Assembly (NCBI GenBank): GCA_017516925.1
Contig: JAFXAQ010000056.1
Coordinates: forward strand, 1 to 51,729
DNA from: Oscillospiraceae bacterium
Lineage (GTDB): Bacteria > Bacillota > Clostridia > Oscillospirales > Oscillospiraceae
DNA: 51,729 nt
Direction: 5' to 3'
Shown here: positions 24,001 to 33,725 of the stretch, piece by piece
Position numbering within the stretch: position 1 is the first letter of the stretch
Layout: every line of letters begins with the position of its first letter
The notes under the pieces: generated by a model
What the model was told of the DNA's origin: nothing
Database searches by the model: none
Seen by the model: the letters and a program-made list of their open reading frames with translations, nothing else
Program-made: the position numbers and the translations under genes

Positions 24001-24906
24001 ATGGCAGCTTCTTTTTCCGGAAATGTGAAGGCGGAGCTGTGCCGCAGCTTCCCTGCGAAGCATTGCTGCGCTTTGGCGGAGTGCTTCGGTATTCTGCTGT
24101 TCTGTAACAGCTTTTCTGTTGACGGCATCCGTATTATTACAGAGAGCAAAGAGTTTGCGCAGGCGCTGCCAAAGCTTTTTAAAAAAGCGTTTTCGTTAAC
24201 CTTTGATCAGCTGCCGGATACGCAGACCGGTGGTAAAATGACCTTTCTGATTACCCAAAGACAAAAGCTGGCATCGATTATGAAGGCCTACGGCTTCGAA
24301 CCGGAGGATACGCTTTCCTTACATATCAATTTGCCGGTGGTTGAGGATGAGTGCTGTAAAACAGCCTTTCTCCGGGGTTCGTTTCTCGCCGGCGGGTCTG
24401 TGACAGACCCTGCAAAATCTTATCATCTGGAAATTGCCACCAACCATCGCAGTGTGGCAAGGGAGGCATATACCTTTATCCATGAGGTGCTGGGCTTTTA
24501 TCCTAAAAATGCGCAGCGTGGCGGCGGACAGGTGCTGTATTTTAAAAACAGCGAGCTGATATCTGATTGTCTTACTTTTTTGGGTGCACCGATTTCTGCA
24601 ATGGGCATTATGGAGGCAAGACTGGAAAAGGAATTGAACAATAAGGTGAATCGCCGTTGCAACTGCGATGAGGCCAATACCTCCAAGGTGGTTGAGGCAG
24701 CGCAGGAGCAGCTGTCGGCCATTCGTATTTTGCGGCAAAAGGGTTTGGCGGAAAATTTGCCGCCGAAGCTTATTCAGGCGCTGGTGGCCCGGGAGGAAAA
24801 CCCGGAAGCCTCATTGACGGAGCTGGCTGCTATGATGCAGCCGCCTATCAGCAAGCCCGCAATGAATCACCGCCTGAAGAAATTGGTACAAATGTCGAAG
24901 GAGTAA
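24001..24906 (+). CDS. whiA: DNA-binding protein WhiA (sporulation/division regulator)
   Basis: WhiA combines a LAGLIDADG homing-endonuclease-like fold with a C-terminal helix-turn-helix and affects cell division and chromosome segregation in Gram-positives. The 301-aa protein starts MAASFSGNVKAELCR. It contains AFLRGSFLAGGSVTDPAKSYHLE-type sequence near residue 120 and NRRCNCDEANTSKVVEAA near 219, all diagnostic. GGGGAGG precedes the ATG at 24001. It lies in a murB-whiA-dnaE run; rapZ, commonly adjacent, is not here. Confidence 0.95.
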   Translation: MAASFSGNVKAELCRSFPAKHCCALAECFGILLFCNSFSVDGIRIITESKEFAQALPKLFKKAFSLTFDQLPDTQTGGKMTFLITQRQKLASIMKAYGFEPEDTLSLHINLPVVEDECCKTAFLRGSFLAGGSVTDPAKSYHLEIATNHRSVAREAYTFIHEVLGFYPKNAQRGGGQVLYFKNSELISDCLTFLGAPISAMGIMEARLEKELNNKVNRRCNCDEANTSKVVEAAQEQLSAIRILRQKGLAENLPPKLIQALVAREENPEASLTELAAMMQPPISKPAMNHRLKKLVQMSKE

Positions 24907-24911
24907 ACGCT

Positions 24912-27900
24912 ATGGGCTTTACACATTTGCATGTTCACTCAGAATATAGCCTGTTGGACGGAGCCTGCCGAATTGCCGGTATGATGGACCGGGTTAAGGC
25001 GTTGGGGCAAACAGCCATCGCTTTGACCGACCACGGTGTTATGTATGGCTGTATTGATTTTTATAAGGCAGCCAAGGCGGCGGGGATTAAGCCCATTATA
25101 GGCTGTGAGGTATATGTTGCTCGCCGCAGTATGGAGGACAGAATTAAAGATGTGGACGATAAGCCTTATCATCTTGTTCTGTTGTGTGAAAATGAAATCG
25201 GCTACCAGAATTTATGCCTTCTGGTTTCTGAAGCGTTTGAGCGTGGCTACTATTTCAAGCCCCGTGTGGATTTGGAGCTATTGGAAGCGCACCACGAGGG
25301 CTTGATTGCGCTCAGCGCCTGCTTAGCCGGCGCTATTCCCAGATATTTGCTCCAGGAGGATTATGAAGGGGCCAAAAACTATGCGCTTGAGCTGTCCCGG
25401 ATTTTTGGTGCAGGTAACTTTTTCCTGGAGCTGCAGGACCATGGTCTGGAAGAGCAACGCCCCGTGAATCAGGGTGTTATGCGCCTGGCAAGGGAGCTGA
25501 ATTTACCCCTTGTAGTAACCAACGATGCGCACTATCTGTCCAAGGACGATGCCGAGATGCAGGATGTTTTGCTCTGCATCCAAACCGGCAAAACCGTAGA
25601 AGACCCCAACAGAATGAAATTCGGCGCTGAGGAGTTTTACCTGAAAAGTGAGGCGGAACTGCGCCAGCTGTTCCCTAACTGCGATGAGGCATTTGAGAAC
25701 ACCTGTAAAATTGCCGAGCGCTGCAATGTGGAATTTGTCTTCAACCAGTACCACCTGCCTTCCTTCCCGGTGCCAGAGGGCTATACAAACGAAGAATATT
25801 TCCGTAAGCTCTGTATGGACGGCTTCCGGGAGCGATATGATAATCCGCCCGAGAGCTATTTGGAACGTCTGGAATATGAAATCGGCGTAATCAGCCGTAT
25901 GGGCTATGTGAACTATTACCTCATTGTGTGGGATTTTATTCGCTATGCCAAGGAAAATGGGATTCCTGTGGGCCCCGGACGTGGCTCCGGCGCCGCCTCT
26001 ATTGCGGCATACTGTATGCACATTACAGAAGTGGACCCTATGAAATATGCCTTGATTTTCGAGCGTTTCTTAAACCCCGAGCGTGTCAGTATGCCGGATT
26101 TTGATACGGACTTCTGTCAGGAGCGACGGGGCGAGGTTATTGATTATGTGACCCGGAAGTACGGTGCAGACCATGTGGCGCAGATTGCAACCTTTGGTAC
26201 TATGGCAGCAAGAGGCGCTATTCGTGACGTAGGCCGTGCATTGAATTTCTCTTATGCCGAAACGGATGTGGTTGCCAAGCAGGTGCCTGCCCGTATCCCA
26301 GACAAAAAGGTTGTTACGCTGGATGATGCTCTGCAGGCCAACCCCAAGCTTAAGGAAATGTATGATACGGATACCCGTGTTCACACATTGATTGATACGG
26401 CAAAGGCGATTGAGGGAATGCCCCGAAACACCTCAACTCACGCAGCTGGTGTTGTAATTACGGCAGACCCGGTGAAGACCTATGTTCCGCTGTCAAAAAA
26501 TGATGATACCATTGTTACCCAGTACACAATGACGACCATTGAGGAGCTGGGACTTCTGAAGATGGACTTTCTGGGGCTTCGTAATTTGACGGTGATTGAG
26601 GATGCCCAGAAGCAAATCCGGAAGCATACCCCAAGCTTTGATATTGCCAAAGTCCCGGATGATGACCCGGAAACCTTTGCTATGCTCTCCGAGGGCAAGA
26701 CGCAGGGCGTGTTCCAGCTTGAGTCTGCGGGTATTACCGGTGTCTGTATGAAGATGATGCCCACCTCCATTGAGGATATGACGGCTATCGTGGCGCTTTA
26801 CCGTCCCGGTCCAATGGATTCCATTCCTACCTTTATTGCCAATAAGCTGGATAATTCCAAAATCACCTATAAAACCCCTCTGCTGGAGCCGATTCTTCGT
26901 GTTACCTACGGGTGTATTGTCTATCAGGAGCAGGTTATTGAAATTTTCCGGAGCCTTGGAGGATACACCATGGGTCAGGCGGATAATATTCGCCGCGCCA
27001 TCTCCAAAAAGAAGATGAAGGTCATTGAGCAGGAACGCAATGTGTTTGTTTACGGTGACGAAGCCCAGGGCATTTCCGGCGCAATGGCAAAGGGTGTACC
27101 GGAGGCTGCTGCGCAGTCTATTTACGACGAAATCGTTGCCTTTGCCAACTACGCATTCAACAAGGCCCATGCAGTTTGCTATGCGGTGGTTTCTTACCAG
27201 ACGGCTTACCTGAAATGCCATTATCCCAGGGAATATATGGCGGCGCTGATGACCTCGGTGCTCGATTCTGCTGTAAAGGTTTCCGGCTATATTGCCGAGT
27301 GTAAGGAGATGGGAATCCCTGTGCTTCCTCCGGATATCAACCGTTCGGATGATCCCTTTATCGTGGAGGGGGATGCAATCCGCTTCGGTTTGGGCGCTGT
27401 GAAGAATGTGGGTCATGGTCTTATTCGCAGTGTGGTAGCGAAGCGGGAAGCAGGCGGCGATTTTGCCGGTCTGGAGGATTTTATCTCCCGGATGGGCGAA
27501 AATGAGCTGAATAAGCGGGCAGTAGAAAACTTCATAAAGTGTGGTGCTATGGACTGCTTCGGCTACCACAGAAGTGAGCTCCTGAATGTTTATGACAGTA
27601 TGATGGACAGCATTTCTGCCTCCCGCAAGAAAAATCTGGAAGGGCAGCTTGGACTGTTTTCTATGCTTCAGCAGACGGATGCGTCCGCTTCGATACCCAT
27701 CCCCAGTCTGCCGGAAATGAAAAAGGCTGACTTGATGCTGCTGGAAAAGGAAACAACCGGAATTTATATTTCCGGACATCCCATGGATGATTTCCGTCAC
27801 CTGCTCAAGGGCACCCACGTTGTGCCCATTGGTCAGCTGATGGATGAAGAAAGCACCCACCAGGATGATGAAATAGTCAGTATTGCCGGTGTTGTTCAGG

Positions 27901-28367
27901 CTGTGAAGATGAAAACCACCCGGAATAATTCTATGATGGCTTATGTGACGCTGGAGGACGATACCGCAGCCATTGAGCTGTTGGCTTTTTCCAGTGTCAT
28001 CAGTCAATACGGTAATTACCTCAGGGAGAATATGCCTATCGTAGTCACCGGTCGCCTTTCTCTGCGGGATGAAAAGGAACCGCAAGTTGTGCTCAACCGT
28101 GCCCGTCCTATGTCGGATTTTTCCCGGGAGGACCGGGAACCGGAGCAGGCGGTCACCACAGGCAAGCTGTACCTGAAGCTCCCTACTGAGGAGGGAAGCC
28201 TTTTTGGGAAAATTAAGGCTATTCTTGGAATGTTCCCGGGAGACAGTCAGGTTGTGGTTTATTTTGCGGACACCAAAAAATGCAGAGGCAGCCGGTGTAG
28301 TCTGGACAGACGAATGCTGCAGGAACTGAAAAATGTTCTGGGTGAAGAAAATGTTGTGGTAAAATAG
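24912..28367 (+). CDS. dnaE: DNA polymerase III subunit alpha, DnaE
   Basis: A replicative/repair DNA polymerase of 1151 aa (C-family, DnaE type without the embedded exonuclease of PolC). It begins with a PHP domain (HLHVHSEYSLLDG). The polymerase core has GPGRGSGAAS and PDFDTDF with catalytic Asp at 396 and 398, then an HhH region and an OB domain (IAGVVQAVKMKTTRNNSMMAYVTLED). AAGGAG precedes the ATG, 5 nt after whiA. Organisms of this group normally also have PolC; DnaE then extends primers. Confidence 0.96.
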   Translation: MGFTHLHVHSEYSLLDGACRIAGMMDRVKALGQTAIALTDHGVMYGCIDFYKAAKAAGIKPIIGCEVYVARRSMEDRIKDVDDKPYHLVLLCENEIGYQNLCLLVSEAFERGYYFKPRVDLELLEAHHEGLIALSACLAGAIPRYLLQEDYEGAKNYALELSRIFGAGNFFLELQDHGLEEQRPVNQGVMRLARELNLPLVVTNDAHYLSKDDAEMQDVLLCIQTGKTVEDPNRMKFGAEEFYLKSEAELRQLFPNCDEAFENTCKIAERCNVEFVFNQYHLPSFPVPEGYTNEEYFRKLCMDGFRERYDNPPESYLERLEYEIGVISRMGYVNYYLIVWDFIRYAKENGIPVGPGRGSGAASIAAYCMHITEVDPMKYALIFERFLNPERVSMPDFDTDFCQERRGEVIDYVTRKYGADHVAQIATFGTMAARGAIRDVGRALNFSYAETDVVAKQVPARIPDKKVVTLDDALQANPKLKEMYDTDTRVHTLIDTAKAIEGMPRNTSTHAAGVVITADPVKTYVPLSKNDDTIVTQYTMTTIEELGLLKMDFLGLRNLTVIEDAQKQIRKHTPSFDIAKVPDDDPETFAMLSEGKTQGVFQLESAGITGVCMKMMPTSIEDMTAIVALYRPGPMDSIPTFIANKLDNSKITYKTPLLEPILRVTYGCIVYQEQVIEIFRSLGGYTMGQADNIRRAISKKKMKVIEQERNVFVYGDEAQGISGAMAKGVPEAAAQSIYDEIVAFANYAFNKAHAVCYAVVSYQTAYLKCHYPREYMAALMTSVLDSAVKVSGYIAECKEMGIPVLPPDINRSDDPFIVEGDAIRFGLGAVKNVGHGLIRSVVAKREAGGDFAGLEDFISRMGENELNKRAVENFIKCGAMDCFGYHRSELLNVYDSMMDSISASRKKNLEGQLGLFSMLQQTDASASIPIPSLPEMKKADLMLLEKETTGIYISGHPMDDFRHLLKGTHVVPIGQLMDEESTHQDDEIVSIAGVVQAVKMKTTRNNSMMAYVTLEDDTAAIELLAFSSVISQYGNYLRENMPIVVTGRLSLRDEKEPQVVLNRARPMSDFSREDREPEQAVTTGKLYLKLPTEEGSLFGKIKAILGMFPGDSQVVVYFADTKKCRGSRCSLDRRMLQELKNVLGEENVVVK

Positions 28368-28417
28368 CTTTTCTTTTACTGCGAAATATGATATATTAAA
28401 CAGAAGGAGGTGCTGTC

Positions 28418-29737
28418 GTGAAAAATAAATTACGCTTTGTGCTGTTGCTTGTTGCGGCAGTGCTGCTCCTTACCGGCTGCGGTATGACAACAGTCGATGA
28501 AATGTATAAGCTTCCCAAGCGCTCAGAGGACTATAATAACCTGCAATCCGCAATCGACAGCGCTATGACGGGGCTTGCCTATTGTGCGCCACTGGCAGGA
28601 GAAAACCGCCAGACTGTGCATATGGCGGATTTGGACGGCGACGAGGAAATGGAGTTTCTGCTCTTTGCCAAAGGCACGCAGGAAAAGCCGCTTCGCATCT
28701 TATTGTTCAAAAAAATTGACGATTCCTATGTGAACACAGACACTGTGGAATGCACAGGTTCAGCCTTTGACCAGGTGGAATATGTGGATATGGACGGTGG
28801 CGGCATGGAAATGATTGTGGGCTGCCAATTAAGCAACCAGGTTATTCGTTCCGCTGCCGTTTACGCGCTGAAAAACGGAGAATTGGTGCAGAAAACCAAT
28901 ATCAGCTATACGAAGTTCCTAACGGCTGATTTGGATAATGACAGCTATAGTGAGCTGTTTGTGCTAAGACCCGGCGCCACAGAGACGGATAACGGTGTGG
29001 CGGAGCTGTACTGTATGCGAAACCAGACGATAGAGCGGTACAATGAGGTGCCGATGTCTCAGCCGGCAGATCGGCTCAAGCGTATTGTTCTGGGTAAGCT
29101 GGACGGGGGAAAAACGGCGCTGTACATTGCCAGTGCAGTTGGTGACAATGCTTTGATTACGGACGTATACACAGTTCTGGACAAGAAGCTTGTCAATGTA
29201 ACGCTTTCCAACGATTCCGGCACCAGCATCCAGACTATGCGCAACTATTATGTATTTGCCGATGATATTGATTCAGACGGTGTTGTAGAGCTTCCCTCGC
29301 TGATTCCCATTCATACAATGGGCTCGTCCACAATGGGCGACACCCAGCAGATTATTCGCTGGTATGCGATGAACCCCAGTGGGGAAGAGGTGGATAAGCT
29401 GTATACCTACCATGATTTTGCCGGTGGATGGTATCTACAGCTTTACAGTCATCTGGCGCCCAGAACCGTTGCGGTGGGGTCCGGAGATAAAATTGAATTT
29501 TACATCTGGGATGAAACGTATACCGCCTGCGAAAAGGTTATGACGCTGTATGTGCTTTCCGGTCATAACCGGGAAGAGCAGGGTCTGTCGGACAACCGCT
29601 TTATCCTGCAGAAAACCGACACGCTGGTTTATGCTGCCAGCCTGGAGCCTGCGGCAAAGGCGTATGAAATTACGGAAGAGAACATCGTTTACAATTTCCG
29701 ACTAATCCAGCAGGACTGGAAGACTGGAGAGACATAA
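28418..29737 (+). CDS. Lipoprotein with FG-GAP/VCBS-like calcium-loop repeats, upstream of a two-component system
   Basis: A 439-aa surface lipoprotein (signal ending LLLTGC, Cys at about 21). It contains recurring acidic loops, ADLDGDEEMEF, VDMDGGGMEM, ADLDNDSYSELF and DDIDSDGVVELP. These resemble the calcium-binding loops of integrin-type FG-GAP beta-propeller blades. The GTG start at 28418 follows AAGGAGGTG. It ends 1 nt before the response-regulator gene, so the three genes form one transcription unit. It may be an extracellular ligand-sensing partner of the kinase; this is inference from gene order. Confidence 0.75.
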   Translation: MKNKLRFVLLLVAAVLLLTGCGMTTVDEMYKLPKRSEDYNNLQSAIDSAMTGLAYCAPLAGENRQTVHMADLDGDEEMEFLLFAKGTQEKPLRILLFKKIDDSYVNTDTVECTGSAFDQVEYVDMDGGGMEMIVGCQLSNQVIRSAAVYALKNGELVQKTNISYTKFLTADLDNDSYSELFVLRPGATETDNGVAELYCMRNQTIERYNEVPMSQPADRLKRIVLGKLDGGKTALYIASAVGDNALITDVYTVLDKKLVNVTLSNDSGTSIQTMRNYYVFADDIDSDGVVELPSLIPIHTMGSSTMGDTQQIIRWYAMNPSGEEVDKLYTYHDFAGGWYLQLYSHLAPRTVAVGSGDKIEFYIWDETYTACEKVMTLYVLSGHNREEQGLSDNRFILQKTDTLVYAASLEPAAKAYEITEENIVYNFRLIQQDWKTGET

Positions 29738-29738
29738 T

Positions 29739-30425
29739 ATGAAAAAAGTACTTATTTTGGAAGACGAAGAAAATATTCGCAGCTTTGTCGTCATTAACCT
29801 GAAGCGTGCCGGTTATGCGGCTATTGAAGCCGGCACCGGCGAGGAAGCCCTTGCCCGACTTCGTGACAATCCGGATATTGGTGTTGCGATTTTGGACATT
29901 ATGCTTCCGGATATTGACGGCTTTGAGGTCTGCCGACGTATCCGGGCGACCAATAAGCAAATCGGTATCATTATGCTCACCGCCCGTACCCAGGAAATGG
30001 ATAAGGTGACAGGCCTTATGACCGGTGCGGATGACTATGTGACAAAGCCCTTTTCTCCTGCGGAGCTGACAGCCCGTATTGATGCGCTTTATCGCCGCTT
30101 GGGTGGTGATACCAATGCGGATGTGGAGCTTCTCAGTCAGGGCCCCTTTGTGATGAATACCAGAAATCACACCCTGGAAAAAGCCGGTAACCGTGTGCGT
30201 TTAACTCAGGTGGAGTTCTCCATTCTGAAGCTGTTTATGCAGAACCCGGGAAGAGCATTGTCCAGAGAGGAAATTCTGGCTGCCGTGTGGGGACGTGATT
30301 ACGAGGGCGAATTGAAAATTGTGGATGTGAACATCCGCCGTCTTCGCATTAAGATTGAGGATGATACCACGAACCCTACCTACATTACAACGGTGTGGGG
30401 CTTTGGCTATAAATGGGGCGCATAA
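29739..30425 (+). CDS. OmpR/PhoB-type response regulator
   Basis: A 228-aa transcription factor. The receiver domain has the acidic pair EDEE near residue 8, the phosphoacceptor Asp at D53 (ILDIMLPDIDG) and the Lys in VTKPFSP. The C-terminal winged helix has VRLTQVEFSILKLF and VDVNIRRLRIKIE. GGAGAG precedes the ATG. It is directly between the lipoprotein gene and the cognate kinase gene. Target genes are unknown; autoregulation is common in this family. Confidence 0.93.
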   Translation: MKKVLILEDEENIRSFVVINLKRAGYAAIEAGTGEEALARLRDNPDIGVAILDIMLPDIDGFEVCRRIRATNKQIGIIMLTARTQEMDKVTGLMTGADDYVTKPFSPAELTARIDALYRRLGGDTNADVELLSQGPFVMNTRNHTLEKAGNRVRLTQVEFSILKLFMQNPGRALSREEILAAVWGRDYEGELKIVDVNIRRLRIKIEDDTTNPTYITTVWGFGYKWGA

Positions 30426-30430
30426 AGGTT

Positions 30431-31849
30431 ATGAAGAAACCTGTTTTTCGTATCAAGGGTCTGCGCAGACGCTTGCTTCTGAACACTGTTGGTGTGACCA
30501 CGGCTCTGGGACTTGTGTGCGTGCTGATTGTTACCACAATGTTTGCGGCATACTACCAGTCTGCGATGGAAGCGGATATGCGTTACCGTGCGCGGACTAC
30601 AACGGATTTTTTTTCCGGATACCTGAACCTGAGCTATAATCAGTACTATCAGTCCTGTATCACCTATGCTCAGACCTTTGAGGATAAAAACGACCTGGAG
30701 CTGCAGTTCATCAATGCCGACGGCAAGATTGTAGCATCCTCCTATGGTACCTGGGCAGGAGATTCGCCCACGACGCCGGATATTGACAAGGCAATTAACA
30801 ACCGTAGCATTGAACCTTATTTGGGGAGGAATCCCCAGACAGGGGAGCGCATTATGGCTGTATCCAGCCCAATGATTTACAGCAACGGTGAAGTAATCGG
30901 TGTCTTGCGTTATGTGACATCGGCGGTGATTATGGACCGCCAGATTATCCGGATTACGATTTACTCGCTGCTGGCATTGGCGTTTGTTTTGGTGGTTATG
31001 CTTTTCAGCAGCAACTATTATATTCATACGATTTTGCTGCCGTTGCGTGACATCATTGAAAAGGCGAAAAAAATTACCGGCGGCAGCTACGGCATTCAAA
31101 TTCAAATCAGCCAGGATGATGAAATCGGTGAGCTGGCAGAGGCAATTAACGAGATGTCAATGCAAATCAACCAGAATGAGAAAATGCAGTCTGAGTTTAT
31201 TTCCTCCCTGTCTCACGAATTACGCACACCGTTGACTGCCATCACCGGTTGGAGTGAAACGCTGCTTAGCGCCGGAGACTTAAACGGAGATACCCGCAGA
31301 GGTGTGAAGATTATTCACGGAGAAGCCGGTCGGTTGACGGATATGGTGCTGGAGCTATTGGATTTTACCAAAATTCAGGACGGTCGAATGAACCTGAATA
31401 TGGAGATGACTGACATCCGTGCGGAATTTGAAGACACCATCTATATGTACGGAAGTCGCTTGTCTCAAGAGGGAATCAAGCTGGTGTATCAGGACGATGA
31501 TGAGGATATTCCCGAGATTCCCTGCGATCCAAAGCGGTTGCGGCAGGTTTTCTTAAACATTCTGGATAATGCCGCCAAGCATGGCTCCGAGGGTAAGAAA
31601 ATTGAAGCCTCCATTGCCTGTGAGGAAAAGCTGGTGGTTGTGAAAATCCGGGATTACGGTCCGGGCATTCCGGAGGATGAGCTGCCTCTTGTGAAAAAGA
31701 AATTCTATAAAGGAAGCTCCAAAGCCAGAGGCTCCGGTATTGGACTTGCCGTCTGCGATGAGATTGTGCAGCTTCACGGTGGCAGACTGTGGTTGGATAA
31801 TGCCGAAGGCGGCGGTACTTTGGTGAGAGTTGAAATCCCTGTTGAGTAA
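30431..31849 (+). CDS. Sensor histidine kinase
   Basis: A 472-aa membrane kinase: transmembrane helix 1 (about 15-40), an extracellular sensor of about 130 aa, transmembrane helix 2 (about 172-196) and HAMP. HisKA follows with the phosphorylated His at H262 (SLSHELRTPL), then HATPase with NAAKHGSEG, DYGPGIPEDE and GSGIGLAV. The ATG at 30431 has AAAGG just before it; an in-frame ATG at 30413 overlaps the regulator gene and has no site. It pairs with the preceding regulator and probably the surface lipoprotein. Signal unknown. Confidence 0.92.
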   Translation: MKKPVFRIKGLRRRLLLNTVGVTTALGLVCVLIVTTMFAAYYQSAMEADMRYRARTTTDFFSGYLNLSYNQYYQSCITYAQTFEDKNDLELQFINADGKIVASSYGTWAGDSPTTPDIDKAINNRSIEPYLGRNPQTGERIMAVSSPMIYSNGEVIGVLRYVTSAVIMDRQIIRITIYSLLALAFVLVVMLFSSNYYIHTILLPLRDIIEKAKKITGGSYGIQIQISQDDEIGELAEAINEMSMQINQNEKMQSEFISSLSHELRTPLTAITGWSETLLSAGDLNGDTRRGVKIIHGEAGRLTDMVLELLDFTKIQDGRMNLNMEMTDIRAEFEDTIYMYGSRLSQEGIKLVYQDDDEDIPEIPCDPKRLRQVFLNILDNAAKHGSEGKKIEASIACEEKLVVVKIRDYGPGIPEDELPLVKKKFYKGSSKARGSGIGLAVCDEIVQLHGGRLWLDNAEGGGTLVRVEIPVE

Positions 31850-31862
31850 GGAAGAAATTACT

Positions 31863-32855
31863 ATGTTTAATAACCCGTGTCAGGAAAAATTTAAGACAAT
31901 GATTGGCGGACAGGCACTGATTGAGGGTATTATGATGCGCGGACCCAAGCTGGATGCGATCGTGACCCGCAATCAGGAGGGGCTGCATATTGAAACAAAA
32001 CCCCGCAAAGTACGCCCCGGTAAATCCGTCCTCAGCTGGCCCTTTATCCGTGGCGTGGTGAACTTCTTAGATTCCCAGGTGGCCGGTGTTAAGGCGCTGA
32101 TGCGTTCTGCGGATTTATCTCCGGAGGAGACCCAGGAGCAGCCCTCCAAGCTGGATATGTGGTTGGAAAAGAAGCTGGGAGACAAGAAATTCCAAAATTA
32201 CCTTGTGGGAACAGCGGTTGCCTTTGGAATGGGTATGTCAGTTTTGCTTTTTTTCCTGCTTCCCAATATTATTGGCAGCTTCTTTGACCGCTGGGTCAGC
32301 AGCAATGTGCTGCGGAACCTGATTGAAGGCCTTGTACGGATTGCTATCTTCCTTGGATACCTGCTTGCAGTTTCCCGGATGGGTGAGATGAAGCGTGTGT
32401 TTTCCTACCATGGCGCAGAGCATAAAACGATACGCTGCTACGAGGCAGGTCTTCCTCTAACGGTGGAAAATGTTCGCGTACAAACCCGAAAGCACCCCAG
32501 ATGTGGAACGAGCTTCCTGTTTGTGGTGCTGGTGTTGTCAATTTTGGTCTTCTCCGTGGCTTCCTCGCTGCTTTTGGCGCTGGTTCCTGCCTTGGAAACA
32601 ATGCGTGGCAGCTTGCTCTATAGCTTGATAATGTTTGGGTTTAAGCTGCTGTTGTTGCCCCTGGTGGTGTCTGTCAGCTATGAGATTAACCGCTTGGTCG
32701 GCAGGTATGATAATTGGCTGACACGGCTTATTACTGCGCCTGGGCAGTGGTTTCAGAATTTTACCACCTATGAGCCCGATGACGGTATGATTGAGGTTGG
32801 CATTGCCGCTCTGCAAGCGGTACTTCCGGAGAAAGAGGGGGAGGACCGTTGGTAA
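31863..32855 (+). CDS. DUF1385 domain-containing membrane protein (YqhQ-like)
   Basis: A 330-aa protein with the family opening MIGGQALIEGIMMRGP, then FIRGVVNFLDS, several hydrophobic helices (about 110-260), YHGAEHKTIRCYEAG and KHPRCGTSFLF. These conserved His/Cys/Glu positions suggest metal or cofactor binding, but the family's function is not established. AAGGAAG precedes the ATG at 31863. The end overlaps the prmC start, a common pairing with translation-termination genes in Clostridia. Confidence 0.9.
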   Translation: MFNNPCQEKFKTMIGGQALIEGIMMRGPKLDAIVTRNQEGLHIETKPRKVRPGKSVLSWPFIRGVVNFLDSQVAGVKALMRSADLSPEETQEQPSKLDMWLEKKLGDKKFQNYLVGTAVAFGMGMSVLLFFLLPNIIGSFFDRWVSSNVLRNLIEGLVRIAIFLGYLLAVSRMGEMKRVFSYHGAEHKTIRCYEAGLPLTVENVRVQTRKHPRCGTSFLFVVLVLSILVFSVASSLLLALVPALETMRGSLLYSLIMFGFKLLLLPLVVSVSYEINRLVGRYDNWLTRLITAPGQWFQNFTTYEPDDGMIEVGIAALQAVLPEKEGEDRW

Positions 32856-33724
32856 AGAAGCTTTCGGAACTTTACCTGGAGGCTCGCAGGGCGCTTTCCC
32901 AGCAGGAGGACAAGCAAACAGCAAGTCTGCTGGCGAGGAACCTTCTGTGCCATGCTACCGGAAAAACCCAGGAGCAGCTTCTGGCTGATTTGGAACTGTA
33001 TGGCTCTCAGGCGGTATGTGAAGAAATGGACCGCTCTTTGCAGCGTGTGTTGACCGGTGAGCCCCTGGCCTATATTCTGGGACAGTGGGATTTTTACGGT
33101 ATGACACTTGTTGTCAATGAAAATGTGCTGATTCCCAGGGATGACACTTGTGCAGTTACAGACCTGGCAATTAAACAGGGACTTTTTTTGGACAGAACAC
33201 CCCGTATACTGGACTTGTGCACCGGAACCGGTTGTATCGGTCTTGCCATTGCCCATCGTGTTAAGGATGCTAAAGTGACATTAGGCGATGTATCCCCGGA
33301 GGCAATGGCTGTGGCGAAGAAGAATATTTCCCTGCAAAAGCTTTCTGGGCGGGTATCCTGCGTCCGCATAGATGCCTTGGAACCGCCTACAGCATTTCTG
33401 GGAAAATTCGATATGATTGTTTCCAATCCCCCTTACATCACCACCCGGGATATGCAGACGCTTCCTGCAAGTGTGAAGAACTTTGAGCCGCATCTTGCAC
33501 TGCACGGTGGGGAAGACGGACTGGTGTTTTACCGCAGCATTGCGCAGAAATACCAGGCAGCCCTGAAGCCCGGTGGCTACCTTTGCTTTGAGTTCGGCAT
33601 GGGACAGGGTGATGATGTATGTGCGATTTTGGAGACAAACGGGTACACAATTCTGGAACGCACCAGAGATTATAACAATGTTGAACGGGCGGTGCTTGCT
33701 CAGTTCGGCAGGAAGGAAGTTTAA
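32849..33724 (+). CDS. prmC: Peptide chain release factor N5-glutamine methyltransferase PrmC
   Basis: PrmC methylates the GGQ glutamine of release factors RF1 and RF2. The 291-aa protein has an N-terminal helical domain and a Rossmann SAM domain with [14 protein letters not shown] (about residues 117-130) and the catalytic NPPY (SNPPYIT). The start is TTG at 32849 with GGGGGAGG just upstream, overlapping DUF1385 by 7 nt. prfA is not adjacent. Confidence 0.93.
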   Translation: MVKKLSELYLEARRALSQQEDKQTASLLARNLLCHATGKTQEQLLADLELYGSQAVCEEMDRSLQRVLTGEPLAYILGQWDFYGMTLVVNENVLIPRDDTCAVTDLAIKQGLFLDRTPRILDLCTGTGCIGLAIAHRVKDAKVTLGDVSPEAMAVAKKNISLQKLSGRVSCVRIDALEPPTAFLGKFDMIVSNPPYITTRDMQTLPASVKNFEPHLALHGGEDGLVFYRSIAQKYQAALKPGGYLCFEFGMGQGDDVCAILETNGYTILERTRDYNNVERAVLAQFGRKEV

Positions 33725-33725
33725 T

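Noticed and set aside
26493..28085. 530-codon minus-strand open frame
   Set aside because: It is antisense to dnaE, with no RBS or family match; it is a codon-usage shadow.
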